64,000 nt of DNA, taken from NCBI RefSeq assembly GCF_002891535.1, contig NZ_PDZR01000006.1:1-64000 (forward strand), given 5' to 3'. Every line of letters starts with the position of its first letter. The stretch's first letter is position 1. Of this stretch, positions 53,322-63,137 are shown one piece after another. The notes under the pieces were generated by a model that made no database searches, had not been told where the DNA came from, and saw only the letters and a program-made list of their open reading frames with translations. Origin of the DNA: Methylocella silvestris (GTDB taxonomy: Bacteria > Pseudomonadota > Alphaproteobacteria > Rhizobiales > Beijerinckiaceae). The position numbers and the translations under genes are program-made.

Positions 53322-54682
53322 GCAGCCTGCCCGCCGCAGATGGCGCCCTCGCAAAACTGGAGCGGGCCATGACGCAGGCGGCGACGGAGCCGCTGGTGCG
53401 GATCAGCGGCGCCGTCGCTGAATTATCTCCCTCCCATGCCCGCGTCGCCGGACTATCTCCCTTCGTGAAGCTTGGCGAATGCGTGCGCTTTGGCCTTGGC
53501 GCCGACGCTGAAGCCGAAAGCGCCTCCAGCCGCGGCGAAGTGGTGCGGATCGACCCGCACGGCGTCATCGTCAAGACTTTCGAGGCCGGCGCATTGACAG
53601 GCCTTGGCGCGCGGGTGTTTTGCGCGGGGCCGCTGCGCATCGCGCCGCATCCGGGCTGGAAGGGCCGCGTCGTCAACGCATTCGGCGCCCCGATCGACGG
53701 CGCCGGACCGCTGCCGCAGGGGGATCGCGGGGCCATGATCGACGCCCCGCCGCCGAGCGCCATGCGCCGGGCCCGCGTCGCAAAACCGCTGCGCACCGGC
53801 GTCCGCGTCATCGACATCTTCACCCCTCTCTGCGCCGGCCAGCGCATCGGCATATTCGCCGGGTCCGGCGTCGGCAAATCCACCTTGCTGGCGATGCTTG
53901 CCGGCTCCAGGGATTTCGATACCGTCGTTGTCGCGCTCGTCGGCGAACGCGGCCGCGAGGTGCGCGAATTCCTCGATGACGCGCTTGCCGCCAATCGCGC
54001 GATTTCGGTCGCCGTCGTCGCAACAGGGGACGAGACGCCGTCGATGCGCCGGCTCGCGCCGCGCACGGCTATGGCGATCGCCGAGTTCTTTCGCGATCGC
54101 GGCGACCGGGTGCTGCTCATTATCGATTCGGTCACCCGTTTCGCCCATGCGGCGCGCGACGTCGCGCTGGCCGCCGGCGAGCCCCCCGTCGCGCGCGGAT
54201 ACACGCCGAGCGTCTTCAGCGATTTGCCGAAGCTGCTCGAGCGGGCGGGTCCTGGCGAGGAAGGCGGAGGTTCGATCACTGGCGTGTTCTCGGTGCTCGT
54301 CGACGGCGACGACCACAATGATCCCGTGGCGGACGCCGTGCGCGGCACGCTCGACGGGCATATTGTGCTGGACCGGGCGATCGCCGATCAGGGTCGCTTT
54401 CCCGCCGTCAATGTGCTCGGCTCGATTTCACGGCTGGCGCAAATCGCCTGGACGGACGAACAGCGCGACCTTGTCCTCAAGCTGCGCGGCATGATCGCCC
54501 GCTTCGAGGACACCAGCGATCTGCGCCTGATGGGCGGCTACAAGGCGGGGCAGGACGCAGATCTCGACCAGGCGGTCGTGCTAGTGCCAAAAATCTACAA
54601 GACGCTGCAACAATCGCCGCAATCGACCCCGAGCGCCGACGCCTTTCGCGAACTCGCCCAGAGCCTCACAGGCGCCTCCTGA
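53318..54682 (+). CDS. fliI: Flagellar export ATPase FliI
   Basis: A 454-residue ATPase of the flagellar type III export apparatus, related to F-type beta subunits. Walker A is FAGSGVGKSTLLAM, and Walker B lies in VLLIIDSVTRFAHAARDVAL. The VLGSISRL and FEDTSDLRLMGGYKAGQDAD blocks are FliI-specific. Complete, and coupled to flgF. No further flagellar gene follows; the next gene is the oppositely oriented ynfA. Confidence 0.95.
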   Translation: MSSLPAADGALAKLERAMTQAATEPLVRISGAVAELSPSHARVAGLSPFVKLGECVRFGLGADAEAESASSRGEVVRIDPHGVIVKTFEAGALTGLGARVFCAGPLRIAPHPGWKGRVVNAFGAPIDGAGPLPQGDRGAMIDAPPPSAMRRARVAKPLRTGVRVIDIFTPLCAGQRIGIFAGSGVGKSTLLAMLAGSRDFDTVVVALVGERGREVREFLDDALAANRAISVAVVATGDETPSMRRLAPRTAMAIAEFFRDRGDRVLLIIDSVTRFAHAARDVALAAGEPPVARGYTPSVFSDLPKLLERAGPGEEGGGSITGVFSVLVDGDDHNDPVADAVRGTLDGHIVLDRAIADQGRFPAVNVLGSISRLAQIAWTDEQRDLVLKLRGMIARFEDTSDLRLMGGYKAGQDADLDQAVVLVPKIYKTLQQSPQSTPSADAFRELAQSLTGAS

Positions 54683-54757
54683 TTTCCGCATGGCCGAAGC
54701 AATTCAATCCAGCGCGCGACGGGAGCGCGCAGCTGATCTCTTCGCGCGGCAGAGTCC

Positions 54758-55084
54758 TTACGCAGCCCGCGGCGCCAGGACGATGACAGCGGCCCCGATC
54801 AGGCAGAGCGCCGCTCCGCCAAGATCAAAGCGATCGGGCCACACGCCCTCCATCGCCCACAGCCACAGCAGCGAGACCGTGACATAGACGCCGCCATAGG
54901 CGGCATAGGCGCGTCCGGCGGCGCTGACGTCGATCAGCGTCAAAAGCCACGCAAACAACAGCAAAGACGCTGTTCCCGGGATAAGCCACAGCGCGGATTT
55001 TCCAAGCCGCAGCCAGGCCCAAAAGGAAAAGCAGCCGGCAATTTCCGCAAGGGCGGCGGCGGCGTAAACGAGCGCGGTCAGCAT
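54758..55084 (-). CDS. YnfA-family membrane protein
   Basis: A 108-residue integral membrane protein with four helices, the usual length for YnfA. The N-terminus is [20 protein letters not shown], and the conserved segment [20 protein letters not shown] is present. The family is related to small multidrug transporters; its role is unproved. Convergent with fliI. A palindromic element lies about 44 bp upstream of its start. Confidence 0.9.
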   Translation of the reverse strand: MLTALVYAAAALAEIAGCFSFWAWLRLGKSALWLIPGTASLLLFAWLLTLIDVSAAGRAYAAYGGVYVTVSLLWLWAMEGVWPDRFDLGGAALCLIGAAVIVLAPRAA

Positions 55085-55127
55085 AGTCTCTCCAGGGCGC
55101 GGCCACATGCGGAGGCCGAAGATTTAA

Positions 55128-55162
55128 AGCGCTTTCCGATCACATGGAAACATGTGATCGAT
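55128..55162. repeat. Dispersed palindromic element, perfect copy
   Basis: Head agcgctttc followed by the palindrome at 55137-55160, arms cgatcacatg and catgtgatcg around gaaa. All ten base pairs are Watson-Crick. The copy at 29690 has one G-T change in the same stem, and a truncated copy is at 8074. It lies upstream of ynfA. Confidence 0.85.
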
Positions 55163-55370
55163 AAGAAATCGCTCCACATCAATAGTTTGGAGCCTCGACC
55201 GACGCGGATTGGTCAGAAATTTCGCCTTGACGGGCGGCGCGAACAGGAGGCGGCGATTTCATGCGTCGGTCCGGCGCTTGCCAAGCAAATCCCGTGCAGA
55301 GATTGGGTGGGGCAGACCGTCGCGCCTTTGCAGAACAGGCGGGGGCGACGCCGCAACTATCTGCCGCGCG
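55163..55370. other. Intergenic region between ynfA and putA
   Basis: About 208 bp after the palindromic element, on the 3' side of putA (minus strand) and 5' side of ynfA (minus strand). No credible gene or terminator with a T-run is visible. Confidence 0.4.
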
Positions 55371-58300
55371 TCAATCGATCGCGTTGAGCAAATGAACATT
55401 GCCGCCAACGGCCGCCGTATTGATCGTGACCGTCTGTTCGACGACAAAGCGCTGAAGATAGTGTGGCCCGCCGGCTTTCGGCCCCGTCCCGGACAGGTTA
55501 AAGCCGCCAAAGGGCTGCGTCCCGACAACAGCCCCAATCATATTACGATTGACATAGCAATTTCCCGCCAGCCGCCGCTCAAGGATTCGGGCGATGGTCG
55601 AATCGATGCGCGAATGGACGCCGAGCGTCAATCCGAAATTTTTCGCTTCGATGGCGTCGAGCAGAAGGTCGAGTTCCGGCGCCTTGTAGCGCACGACATG
55701 GAGGATCGGTCCGAACACCTCGCGCTTGAGATCGCCAGCGGCAGCGAGTTCGAAAATATGCGGCGCGACATAGAAGCCATTGGCGGGCGCGTCCTTGTCG
55801 ACTTCGCCGGCAAAATGCGCGACGACGCCGTTCTGCGTTTGCGCGCGCATCGCCTCGATATGCGCAAGCAGCGCCGCCCTGGCCTCGGCGTCGATCACAG
55901 GGCCGATCTGCACGCCGATATCGCGCGGATCGCCGACGCGAAGCTCGCGCGCGGCGCCGGCGATCATCGTGATCATCTTGTCCGCCACCTCCTCCTGCAA
56001 ACACAAAAGGCGCAACGCCGAGCAGCGCTGCCCGGCCGAGCGGAATGCCGAGGCGACGACATCGTCCGCGACCTGTTCGGGCAGAGCGGTGGCGTCGACG
56101 ATCATGGCGTTGACGCCGCCCGTCTCGGCGATCAGCGGCGCGATGGGCCCATCCTTTGCGGCAAGCGCCCTGTTGATGCTTGCCGCCGCTTCGACCGATC
56201 CGGTGAAGGCGACGCCGGCGACGCCCGGCAGCGCGACAAGCGCGGCGCCGATTTTTCCGTCTCCCTGCGCAAGGCGCAGCGCGCCGGCGGGAACGCCGGC
56301 CTTATGCAGCAGCGCGACGGCCTCGGCGGCGATCAGCGGCGTCTGCTCGGCCGGCTTGGCGATGACGGCGTTGCCGCAGACGAGCGCAGCGGCGACCTGT
56401 CCCAGAAAAATCGCCAACGGAAAATTCCACGGGCTGATGCAGACGAAAACGCCGCGCCCATGGCAATGCAGCCTGTTGTCCTCCCCGGTCGGGCCCGGCA
56501 GTTTTGGCGCTGCCCCGAATGCTTTGCGCGCCAAGGCGGCGTAATAGCGCAGAAAATCGATCGCCTCGCGCCATTCGGCGACTGCGTCGTCAAGCGTCTT
56601 GCCGCCCTCGAGCTGGAGCAGCCGCAGCCAGCGCGGCGCCTCCGCCTCCAGCCTTTGCGCCGCGCGGTCAAGGCGCGCCGCCCGGTCTTCGACGGCGCGC
56701 CGCGACCACGTTCGAAAAGCGGCTTGCGCCTCCTGCATCATCGTGACGAGTGCATCTTGATCCGTGTCATCGACGAACCCCACCGCCGCGCCATCGATGG
56801 GCGAGATCGCCTGTCGGCGGCCGCCCGCGCGCTGCGGCGCGCTCTTGCCTCCGGCCAGAATCAGCTCCGCCTGGCGCGCCTCCGGGGTCTGCCGGATCGA
56901 GCCGAGCAGACGCTCGACCTGAGCCCGATCGCCAAATTCAACGCCCTCCGCAACTTTGCGCTCAGGCCCATGAATCTCCCGCGGCGGGGGCAGCCCGGCG
57001 GCGCGGGCGCGGGCGGCGTTAATGATGATTTTCTGCGGCCGTTCAAGCAGGGCCGCGGCCGGAATATCGCGGTCGCCGATCTGGGCGACAAAGGATGAGT
57101 TGGCGCCGTTCTCAAGAAGGCGGCGCACCAGATAAGCGAGCAGATTCTCATGCTGGCCGACCGGCGCGTAGATGCGGCAGGCAAGCTGCGGATAATCCGC
57201 GCGAAGCCCGGCGTAAAGCTCCTCGCCCATGCCGTGCAGGCGCTGGAACTCGTAGCCGTCGACGCCGCCCGCGATGGTGACGATGGTCGCGACGGTCAGC
57301 GCATTATGGGTGGCGAATTGCGGCGCAATCCGCGCACGCGCCGCCAACAGCCGCCTCGCGCAGGCGATATAATTCAGATCCGTCATCGCCTTGCGCGTGA
57401 AGACCGGATAGTCGGCAAGACCGCGCTCCTGCGCCCGCTTGATTTCGGCGTCCCAATAGGCGCCCTTGACGAGCCGGAGCGTCATGCGCGCGCGATGTCT
57501 GGCGGCAAGCTCCGCGACATGGTCGATCACCGCCCCGGCGCGCTTTTGATAGGCTTGCACCGCAAGGCCAAAGCCGCTCCAGTCTTGCAGCGCCCCCGCG
57601 GCCATCGCCGCCGCAATGAGATCGAGCGAAAGCTCGAGCCGGTCCGCCTCTTCGGCGTCAATCGTCAGTTGCAGATCATGCCGCCGGGCGAGCCGCGCGA
57701 GGTCGATCAGACGCGGCGTCAGCTCTCGCATCACGCGTTCGCGGCAGGCGGGCTCAAAGCGCGGATGAAGCGCAGAGAGTTTTACCGAAACGCCGAGCCG
57801 CTCCGACACGCCCGCTCCGCGCGCGCGGCCGACGCTTTCAATGGCGTTTGCATAGGACTCGAAATAGCGATCCGCGTCGGCCTTCGTGCGCGCTCCTTCT
57901 CCCAGCATGTCGAAGGAATAGAGATGGCGACTTCCCACACGCGAGGAGGCGCGGCGCAGCGCCTCCTCGATTTCATCGGCAAAGACAAAGTGCTGGCCCA
58001 TCAGCTGCATCGCCTGCCGCGCGGCGGCGCGCAGCGCGCCGAGCCCCAGCCGCTTCGCCGCCAGCGCGATGACGCCTTCGGCCGTCTTGCCCTTGTCGAG
58101 CATGCGGGCGGTGGCGCCCAAAGCCCAGGCCGCGGCCGAGACGACGAGCGGCTCTGACGCATGGCCGCCCTCCGCGGTCCAGCGCGCCGCGCCGATCTTT
58201 TCGGCGATGAGCGCGTCGGCGGTCAGGGAATCGGGCACGCGGAGCAGCGCCTCGGCCAGCACCATCAGCGCGACGCCCTCCTCCGTCGAGAGCGAATATT

Positions 58301-58499
58301 CGCGCAGCAGATCCTCAAGCCCGCCGATGCGGGCGGTTTTAGCGCCGCGCGCCGCTTCGATGAGGCGACGGCCAAGCCGGTCGATCCGCGCCTCCGCGCC
58401 GGCGTCGAGGCCGGCGTCTTGCAGAAGGCGCGCGGCGATCGGCTCATCCGGCGGCGCATAGGGGACTGAAAAAGGGCCGAAAACAGCGTCGGAAGTCAT
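55371..58499 (-). CDS. putA: Bifunctional proline utilization protein PutA
   Basis: A 1,042-residue fusion that oxidises proline to glutamate in two steps. The proline dehydrogenase barrel spans about 150-470, with LRLVKGAYWDAEIKRAQERG and the YEFQRLHGMGEELY block. The aldehyde dehydrogenase domain follows, with EP-rich ETGGVNAMIVDATALPEQ and the catalytic cysteine in SAGQRCSALRLL. It lacks an N-terminal ribbon-helix-helix, so it is the short type without repressor activity. The ATG at 58499 gives MTSDAVFGPF. It lies 79 bp after rocD, whose product semialdehyde its second domain can use. Confidence 0.95.
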   Translation of the reverse strand: MTSDAVFGPFSVPYAPPDEPIAARLLQDAGLDAGAEARIDRLGRRLIEAARGAKTARIGGLEDLLREYSLSTEEGVALMVLAEALLRVPDSLTADALIAEKIGAARWTAEGGHASEPLVVSAAAWALGATARMLDKGKTAEGVIALAAKRLGLGALRAAARQAMQLMGQHFVFADEIEEALRRASSRVGSRHLYSFDMLGEGARTKADADRYFESYANAIESVGRARGAGVSERLGVSVKLSALHPRFEPACRERVMRELTPRLIDLARLARRHDLQLTIDAEEADRLELSLDLIAAAMAAGALQDWSGFGLAVQAYQKRAGAVIDHVAELAARHRARMTLRLVKGAYWDAEIKRAQERGLADYPVFTRKAMTDLNYIACARRLLAARARIAPQFATHNALTVATIVTIAGGVDGYEFQRLHGMGEELYAGLRADYPQLACRIYAPVGQHENLLAYLVRRLLENGANSSFVAQIGDRDIPAAALLERPQKIIINAARARAAGLPPPREIHGPERKVAEGVEFGDRAQVERLLGSIRQTPEARQAELILAGGKSAPQRAGGRRQAISPIDGAAVGFVDDTDQDALVTMMQEAQAAFRTWSRRAVEDRAARLDRAAQRLEAEAPRWLRLLQLEGGKTLDDAVAEWREAIDFLRYYAALARKAFGAAPKLPGPTGEDNRLHCHGRGVFVCISPWNFPLAIFLGQVAAALVCGNAVIAKPAEQTPLIAAEAVALLHKAGVPAGALRLAQGDGKIGAALVALPGVAGVAFTGSVEAAASINRALAAKDGPIAPLIAETGGVNAMIVDATALPEQVADDVVASAFRSAGQRCSALRLLCLQEEVADKMITMIAGAARELRVGDPRDIGVQIGPVIDAEARAALLAHIEAMRAQTQNGVVAHFAGEVDKDAPANGFYVAPHIFELAAAGDLKREVFGPILHVVRYKAPELDLLLDAIEAKNFGLTLGVHSRIDSTIARILERRLAGNCYVNRNMIGAVVGTQPFGGFNLSGTGPKAGGPHYLQRFVVEQTVTINTAAVGGNVHLLNAID

Positions 58500-58578
58500 G
58501 GGGAGCAAGCCTCATGAGTTGGCGAATTCACGAACCCGGTCGATCGGCTATCGCGTCTCCGGTTCGTTCGCGCGTGCG

Positions 58579-59811
58579 TCAGCCGGCGTAGCGCGCCCGG
58601 CGCACGGCGGCGACTTCGTCCAGCGCTTCGCCGAACGCGTTCACCGCCTGAAGCAAGTCGCGCTCCTCGATGACGAGAGGGGGCGCAAACCGCAGCACAC
58701 TCTCATGCGTCTCCTTGGCAAGGACGCCGCGCCGCATCATGGCGAGACAAACATCCTTCGCCTTTGCCTGGCAGGGATCGAGCTCGATTCCGGCCCAAAG
58801 GCCCTTGCCGCGCAGCGCGATGATCGCGGGATGACGCACGCGGGACATTGCGTCGAGCAAAACTTCGCCGAGCGCGCGGCTCCGTTCGGCCAGCTGCTCT
58901 TCCCGCATCAGGGCGATCGCCGCGCGCCCGACCGCGGCGGCAAGCGGATTGCCGCCGAAAGTCGAGCCATGGCTGCCGGGGGTGAACACATCCATCAGCG
59001 CGCGACGGGCGATAAACGCGGAAACGGGCATGAGGCCGCCGCCGAGCGCCTTGCCGACGATGAGACCGTCCGGGACCGCGCCTTCATGCTGAAAGCAGAA
59101 ATTGCGGCCAGTGCGGCCAAAACCCGATTGCACCTCGTCGAACAAGAGCAGGATGCCGTGCCGGTCGCAGATGCGGCGTAAATTGGCGTGATAGCCTTCC
59201 GGCGGGACGATGACGCCGCCCTCGCCCTGGATCGGCTCCACCAGCACCGCTGCCGTGCAGCGGTTGATCGCGAGCTCGACCGCCTCGGCGTCGCCGAAGG
59301 GAACCGACGCAAAGCCGGGCGCGAAAGGCCCGAAGCCGCGTTTGGAATCGGGATCGTCGGAAAAGCCGACGATCGTCGTCGTACGGCCATGAAAATTGCC
59401 GTTGGCGACGATGATTTCCGCCTTGTCGGCGGGAATGGCGAGCTCGTCATAGGCGTAGCGCCGTGCGGCCTTGATCGCCGTCTCGACCGCCTCCGCTCCG
59501 GTGTTCATGACGAGACAGGCGTCGAGACCGGCAAATTGCGCAAGTTCTTGATAAAAGGCGCCAAGGTTATCGGAATGAAAGGCGCGGGAGACGATGTCGA
59601 GGCGCTCGAGCTGGTCGCGCATGGCCTGCACCAGCCGCGGATGCAGATGACCGAAACTCGCGGCCGAATAGGCGCTCATCATGTCGATGTAGCGATGTCC
59701 GTCCACGTCGAAAACATGGGCGCCGCGCCCGTGCGACAGCACGACCGGAAGCGGCGCATAATTTCGGGCGCCGAAGAGATGTTCACGGTTGATCGCTTGC
59801 TGCCCGGACAT
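58579..59811 (-). CDS. rocD: Ornithine aminotransferase RocD
   Basis: A 410-residue class III PLP aminotransferase that converts ornithine to glutamate semialdehyde. The PLP lysine is in LIVGKALGGGLMPVSAF. Other family blocks: LVMNTGAEAVETAIKAARRY, NGNFHGRTTTIVGFSDDP and LLLFDEVQSGFGRTG. The start at 59811 gives MSGQQAINRE and is preferred to a longer upstream frame. It is followed by putA, so ornithine carbon can pass to glutamate in one operon. Assignment over acetylornithine aminotransferase rests on the N-terminal GARNYAPLPVVL type. Confidence 0.9.
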   Translation of the reverse strand: MSGQQAINREHLFGARNYAPLPVVLSHGRGAHVFDVDGHRYIDMMSAYSAASFGHLHPRLVQAMRDQLERLDIVSRAFHSDNLGAFYQELAQFAGLDACLVMNTGAEAVETAIKAARRYAYDELAIPADKAEIIVANGNFHGRTTTIVGFSDDPDSKRGFGPFAPGFASVPFGDAEAVELAINRCTAAVLVEPIQGEGGVIVPPEGYHANLRRICDRHGILLLFDEVQSGFGRTGRNFCFQHEGAVPDGLIVGKALGGGLMPVSAFIARRALMDVFTPGSHGSTFGGNPLAAAVGRAAIALMREEQLAERSRALGEVLLDAMSRVRHPAIIALRGKGLWAGIELDPCQAKAKDVCLAMMRRGVLAKETHESVLRFAPPLVIEERDLLQAVNAFGEALDEVAAVRRARYAG

Positions 59812-59969
59812 AACGAGCTCTGCTTTAAAGGTCCAACGGCTGGGCTTACGCCGCCTTTGGGGGCAGATCATGGCGCTAGCCCCCCAAGTCGCGAAAAAAC
59901 GCGGCGAATTAAGGCCCTAGGCCGCGCCACTGGGTCGAAAAAGCGCAACGCGCAGTTTTCAACGTCGCG

Positions 59970-60581
59970 TCAATCTGCGCCTTTCGCCCGCCGCGCAGGC
60001 TTTTTAACCCGCGGCGGCAACTTGCCCGGCCATTTCACAATGTGGTGCGGATAATCGTTGAGCGCAATCTCGGTTTCCAGCGCGACGACCTTGCCTCGCG
60101 CCGACGCGCCGGCTTCATGGACCGTTTCCGTCGAGCCCGATACGAGCGGATGCCACCAGTAAAGATCACGTCCTTCCGAAACAAGGCGATAGGCGCAAGA
60201 GGGCGGCAGCCAGGACAGCCCGCGCGCCGTCTCCGGCGTCAATTTGATGCAGTCGCGCACCCTGCGGCGACGGTTGGCGTAATCGGCGCAGCGGCAGGCG
60301 CCGGCGTCGAACAGCCTGCATGCGATCTCGGTGAAATGGATCTCGCCCGTATCTTCATCCTCGAGCTTGACAAGGCAGCAGCGGCCGCAGCCGTCGCAGA
60401 GGCTCTCCCATTCCGTCTTGTTCATTTCTTCGAGAGATTTTTGCCGCCAGAATGGCGTCGCGGCGGTTTTCTGCTCCTTTGGCGCAGGCGCCCGCCCCAC
60501 CGCGTCGGGCGCGGCCGGGCTTGTTTCGCAGGAATTTAACGGGGATCGCGGCACGACGGCAGGAGCGCCTTTCCAATTCAT
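59970..60581 (-). CDS. YcgN-family cysteine-cluster protein
   Basis: 203 residues. The segment [20 protein letters not shown] carries a compact cysteine cluster typical of YcgN/YkgJ-type proteins, which may bind zinc or iron. Further cysteines are in [18 protein letters not shown]. Its function is unknown. The start at 60581 ([10 protein letters not shown]) leaves a Pro/Ala-rich N-terminus of about 50 residues before [17 protein letters not shown]. Divergent from the PBP gene. Confidence 0.83.
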   Translation of the reverse strand: MNWKGAPAVVPRSPLNSCETSPAAPDAVGRAPAPKEQKTAATPFWRQKSLEEMNKTEWESLCDGCGRCCLVKLEDEDTGEIHFTEIACRLFDAGACRCADYANRRRRVRDCIKLTPETARGLSWLPPSCAYRLVSEGRDLYWWHPLVSGSTETVHEAGASARGKVVALETEIALNDYPHHIVKWPGKLPPRVKKPARRAKGAD

Positions 60582-60802
60582 TTTCGGTATGCGGGTGAAC
60601 CGTGGACTTGCGCTTCCTTGTGACAATCGTCAAGCCGCTTGCTAAACTGGCGCTTGCGCCTTCGAGCGGCCGGAATGATCTGTATAGTCGGCCCTGGCGG
60701 CCCATCCCTTGGGCTATTGCGCCGCGAGCGTCGTCCGCCAGCATAGGCTTTCAACCTTCGCCCAAGATTTTTCCGGAGCGTGCATTCAGGTGCTGATAGG
60801 TC

Positions 60803-63037
60803 TTGCAAGTGCTTAAAGATCTTCGCGAGACGCGGCTTTGGAAGCGCGCCGCAGCAGTGTTGCTCGCTTTCGACGCCCTTATCGATTCGTCGATGTTCGC
60901 CAGCGGCGAGCGGTCGAAGGAGCGCTACGCCGCCTTTTCCGCTTTCATGGACCGCTTCCACGTCGCCGGCTGGCGGCGCGTCGCGACAGAACTTGCCTGC
61001 GAGACACTGACCCTCAGCATCGGCGCCGGACTTGTCGCCCTGACGCTGGCGATCCCGGCGTTCCGCGAAACCTCGGACGACTGGCTGAAGAAGCAGGATC
61101 TCGCAATCACCTTTCTTGACCGCTACGGTCAGGAAGTGGGTCGACGCGGCATCAAGCACGATGATTCCGTCTCCTTCGAGGAATTGCCTGAAAATCTGAT
61201 CGACGCGGTGCTGTCGACCGAGGACCGCCGTTTCTTCGAGCATTTCGGGGTCGATGTGATCGGCACCATGCGCGCGCTGACCGTCAACGCCCGAGCCGAT
61301 ACGGTCGTCCAGGGCGGCTCCTCGATCACGCAGCAGCTCGCCAAGAATCTCTTTCTCTCGAACAAGCGCACGATCGAGCGCAAGATCAAGGAGGCCTATC
61401 TTGCCGTCTGGCTCGAGTTCCGGCTCTCCAAAAAGCAGATTTTGCAACTTTATTTCGACCGCGCCTATCTTGGCGGCGGCGCGTTCGGGGTGCAGGCCGC
61501 CTCGCAATTCTATTTCGGCAAGTCGGTGCGCGATTTGACGCTGGCGGAGGCGGCGATGATCGCCGGCCTTTTCAAAGCGCCGACAAAATATGCGCCCCAT
61601 GTCAATCTGCCGGCCGCCCGCGCCCGGGCGCATGACGTCCTGAGCAATATGGTTGACGCCGGCTATCTGACCGAGGGGCAGATCTATGCGGCGCTGCGCA
61701 ATCCTGCAACGCCGGTCGACCGCAACAAGACGACGAGCCCGGACTGGTATCTCGACTATGCCTATGAAGAGGTGAAGAAGCTCAGCGAGGAAGGAAAGCT
61801 CGGCGACGAGCGCGTCCTGACCGTGCGTACGGCGCTCGACTCCGGCCTGCAGGAACACGCCGATGCGACGATCGAGGATCAGCTGCGCCAATCGGGACCG
61901 AGTTATCACGCCAAGCAAAGCGCCGTGGTGGTGTTCGAGCCGAACGGCGCCCTGCGCGCCATGGTTGGCGGGCGCGATTATGGCGCGAGCCAGTTCAACC
62001 GCGCGACCGACGCCTTGCGCCAGCCCGGCTCCTCGTTCAAGCCCTTCGTCTATCTGACGGCGCTGATGACCGGAAAGTTCAAGCCGACGACCATCGTCGT
62101 CGACGCGCCGATCTGCATCGGCAATTGGTGCCCGCGCAATTACAAGAACACTTATGCCGGTTCGCTGCCGCTTGTAACGGCGCTGGCGCGCTCATTAAAC
62201 ACCGTCGCGGTGCGCCTCTCCGTCGCGATCGGCGCCGCCGATTCCGTTCCGGGGCACAATAATGTCTTTGAAAGCGCCAAACGCGGCCGCGCCAAGATCG
62301 TCGAGACGGCGCGCGCGATGGGCCTGACGACGCCTCTCGTCGATACGGTCTCGCTGCCGATCGGCGCGGCAGAAGTGACGGTGATCGATATGGCCTCAGC
62401 CTATTGCACCTTCGCCAATGGCGGGCTGCGCGCGCCGCCCTTCGCCGCCGTGCAGATCTTGAATGGCCGCGGCGACGAGATCTACCGCCATGACCGCGAC
62501 GGTCCGCAGCCGCGCCAGATCATCCCGCGCGAGACCATTGAAACGATGGTCTCGATGATGACGCAAGTCGTCCAGGCCGGCACCGGCAAGCGCGCGCAGC
62601 TCGACAATATCGAGGTCGCCGGCAAGACAGGCACGACCAATGGCTATAAGGACGCGTGGTTCATCGGCTACACGGGCAATTATGTCGCGGCTGTCTGGTT
62701 CGGCAATGACGACGATACGCCAATGGAAAAAATGACCGGCGGCTCGCTCCCTGCCGGCACATGGCATGACATCATGGCCTATGCCCATCAGGGGATCGAA
62801 TTGAAGCCGCTGCCGGGACGTCCGGCGCCAACCGGCCCCGCTCCCGTGGCGGCGGCCGGCGCCACGGCCGCGGGCGCGCCGCAGCGGCCGGCGAGCCTGT
62901 CGTCGCGCTCGGCCGAGACGCTGCGCGCGATCGGCGCGGCGATGACGGACGCCGAGAAGCGGCGGGAAGCCGCCGGGCTCGGGGCCGCCAGCGCCGCCTC
63001 CGTCTCGCATCCCAGCGCGCCGCCCGGCGGCGGTTGA
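60803..63037 (+). CDS. Class A penicillin-binding protein (PBP1A-like)
   Basis: 744 residues, bifunctional. A hydrophobic segment (SIGAGLVALTLAIPAF) anchors it to the inner membrane. The glycosyltransferase domain shows VLSTEDRRFFEHFGVDVIGT and GGSSITQQLAKNLFLSNKRT. The transpeptidase domain shows SxxK in RQPGSSFKPFVY, SxN in RSLNTVAVR and KTG in VAGKTGTTNGYKDAWF. A Pro/Ala-rich tail ends it. The start is a TTG at 60803 or the GTG at 60809. Synthesises and cross-links peptidoglycan. Confidence 0.94.
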   Translation: MQVLKDLRETRLWKRAAAVLLAFDALIDSSMFASGERSKERYAAFSAFMDRFHVAGWRRVATELACETLTLSIGAGLVALTLAIPAFRETSDDWLKKQDLAITFLDRYGQEVGRRGIKHDDSVSFEELPENLIDAVLSTEDRRFFEHFGVDVIGTMRALTVNARADTVVQGGSSITQQLAKNLFLSNKRTIERKIKEAYLAVWLEFRLSKKQILQLYFDRAYLGGGAFGVQAASQFYFGKSVRDLTLAEAAMIAGLFKAPTKYAPHVNLPAARARAHDVLSNMVDAGYLTEGQIYAALRNPATPVDRNKTTSPDWYLDYAYEEVKKLSEEGKLGDERVLTVRTALDSGLQEHADATIEDQLRQSGPSYHAKQSAVVVFEPNGALRAMVGGRDYGASQFNRATDALRQPGSSFKPFVYLTALMTGKFKPTTIVVDAPICIGNWCPRNYKNTYAGSLPLVTALARSLNTVAVRLSVAIGAADSVPGHNNVFESAKRGRAKIVETARAMGLTTPLVDTVSLPIGAAEVTVIDMASAYCTFANGGLRAPPFAAVQILNGRGDEIYRHDRDGPQPRQIIPRETIETMVSMMTQVVQAGTGKRAQLDNIEVAGKTGTTNGYKDAWFIGYTGNYVAAVWFGNDDDTPMEKMTGGSLPAGTWHDIMAYAHQGIELKPLPGRPAPTGPAPVAAAGATAAGAPQRPASLSSRSAETLRAIGAAMTDAEKRREAAGLGAASAASVSHPSAPPGGG

Positions 63038-63137
63038 CTGACCGCGCGAATTTGACCTGCCGCCGCGCGGCGCGCCACAATAAAATGCAAATCACGAGCT
63101 CATGCATTGCGTCCCGCCCTACAGGTAGACAGGCTCC

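Noticed and set aside
55209-57098. A 629-codon frame antisense to putA
   Set aside because: Opposite a fully conserved gene; arginine-rich shadow.
60578-61918. A 446-codon frame antisense to the PBP gene
   Set aside because: Opposite conserved PBP motifs; not supported.
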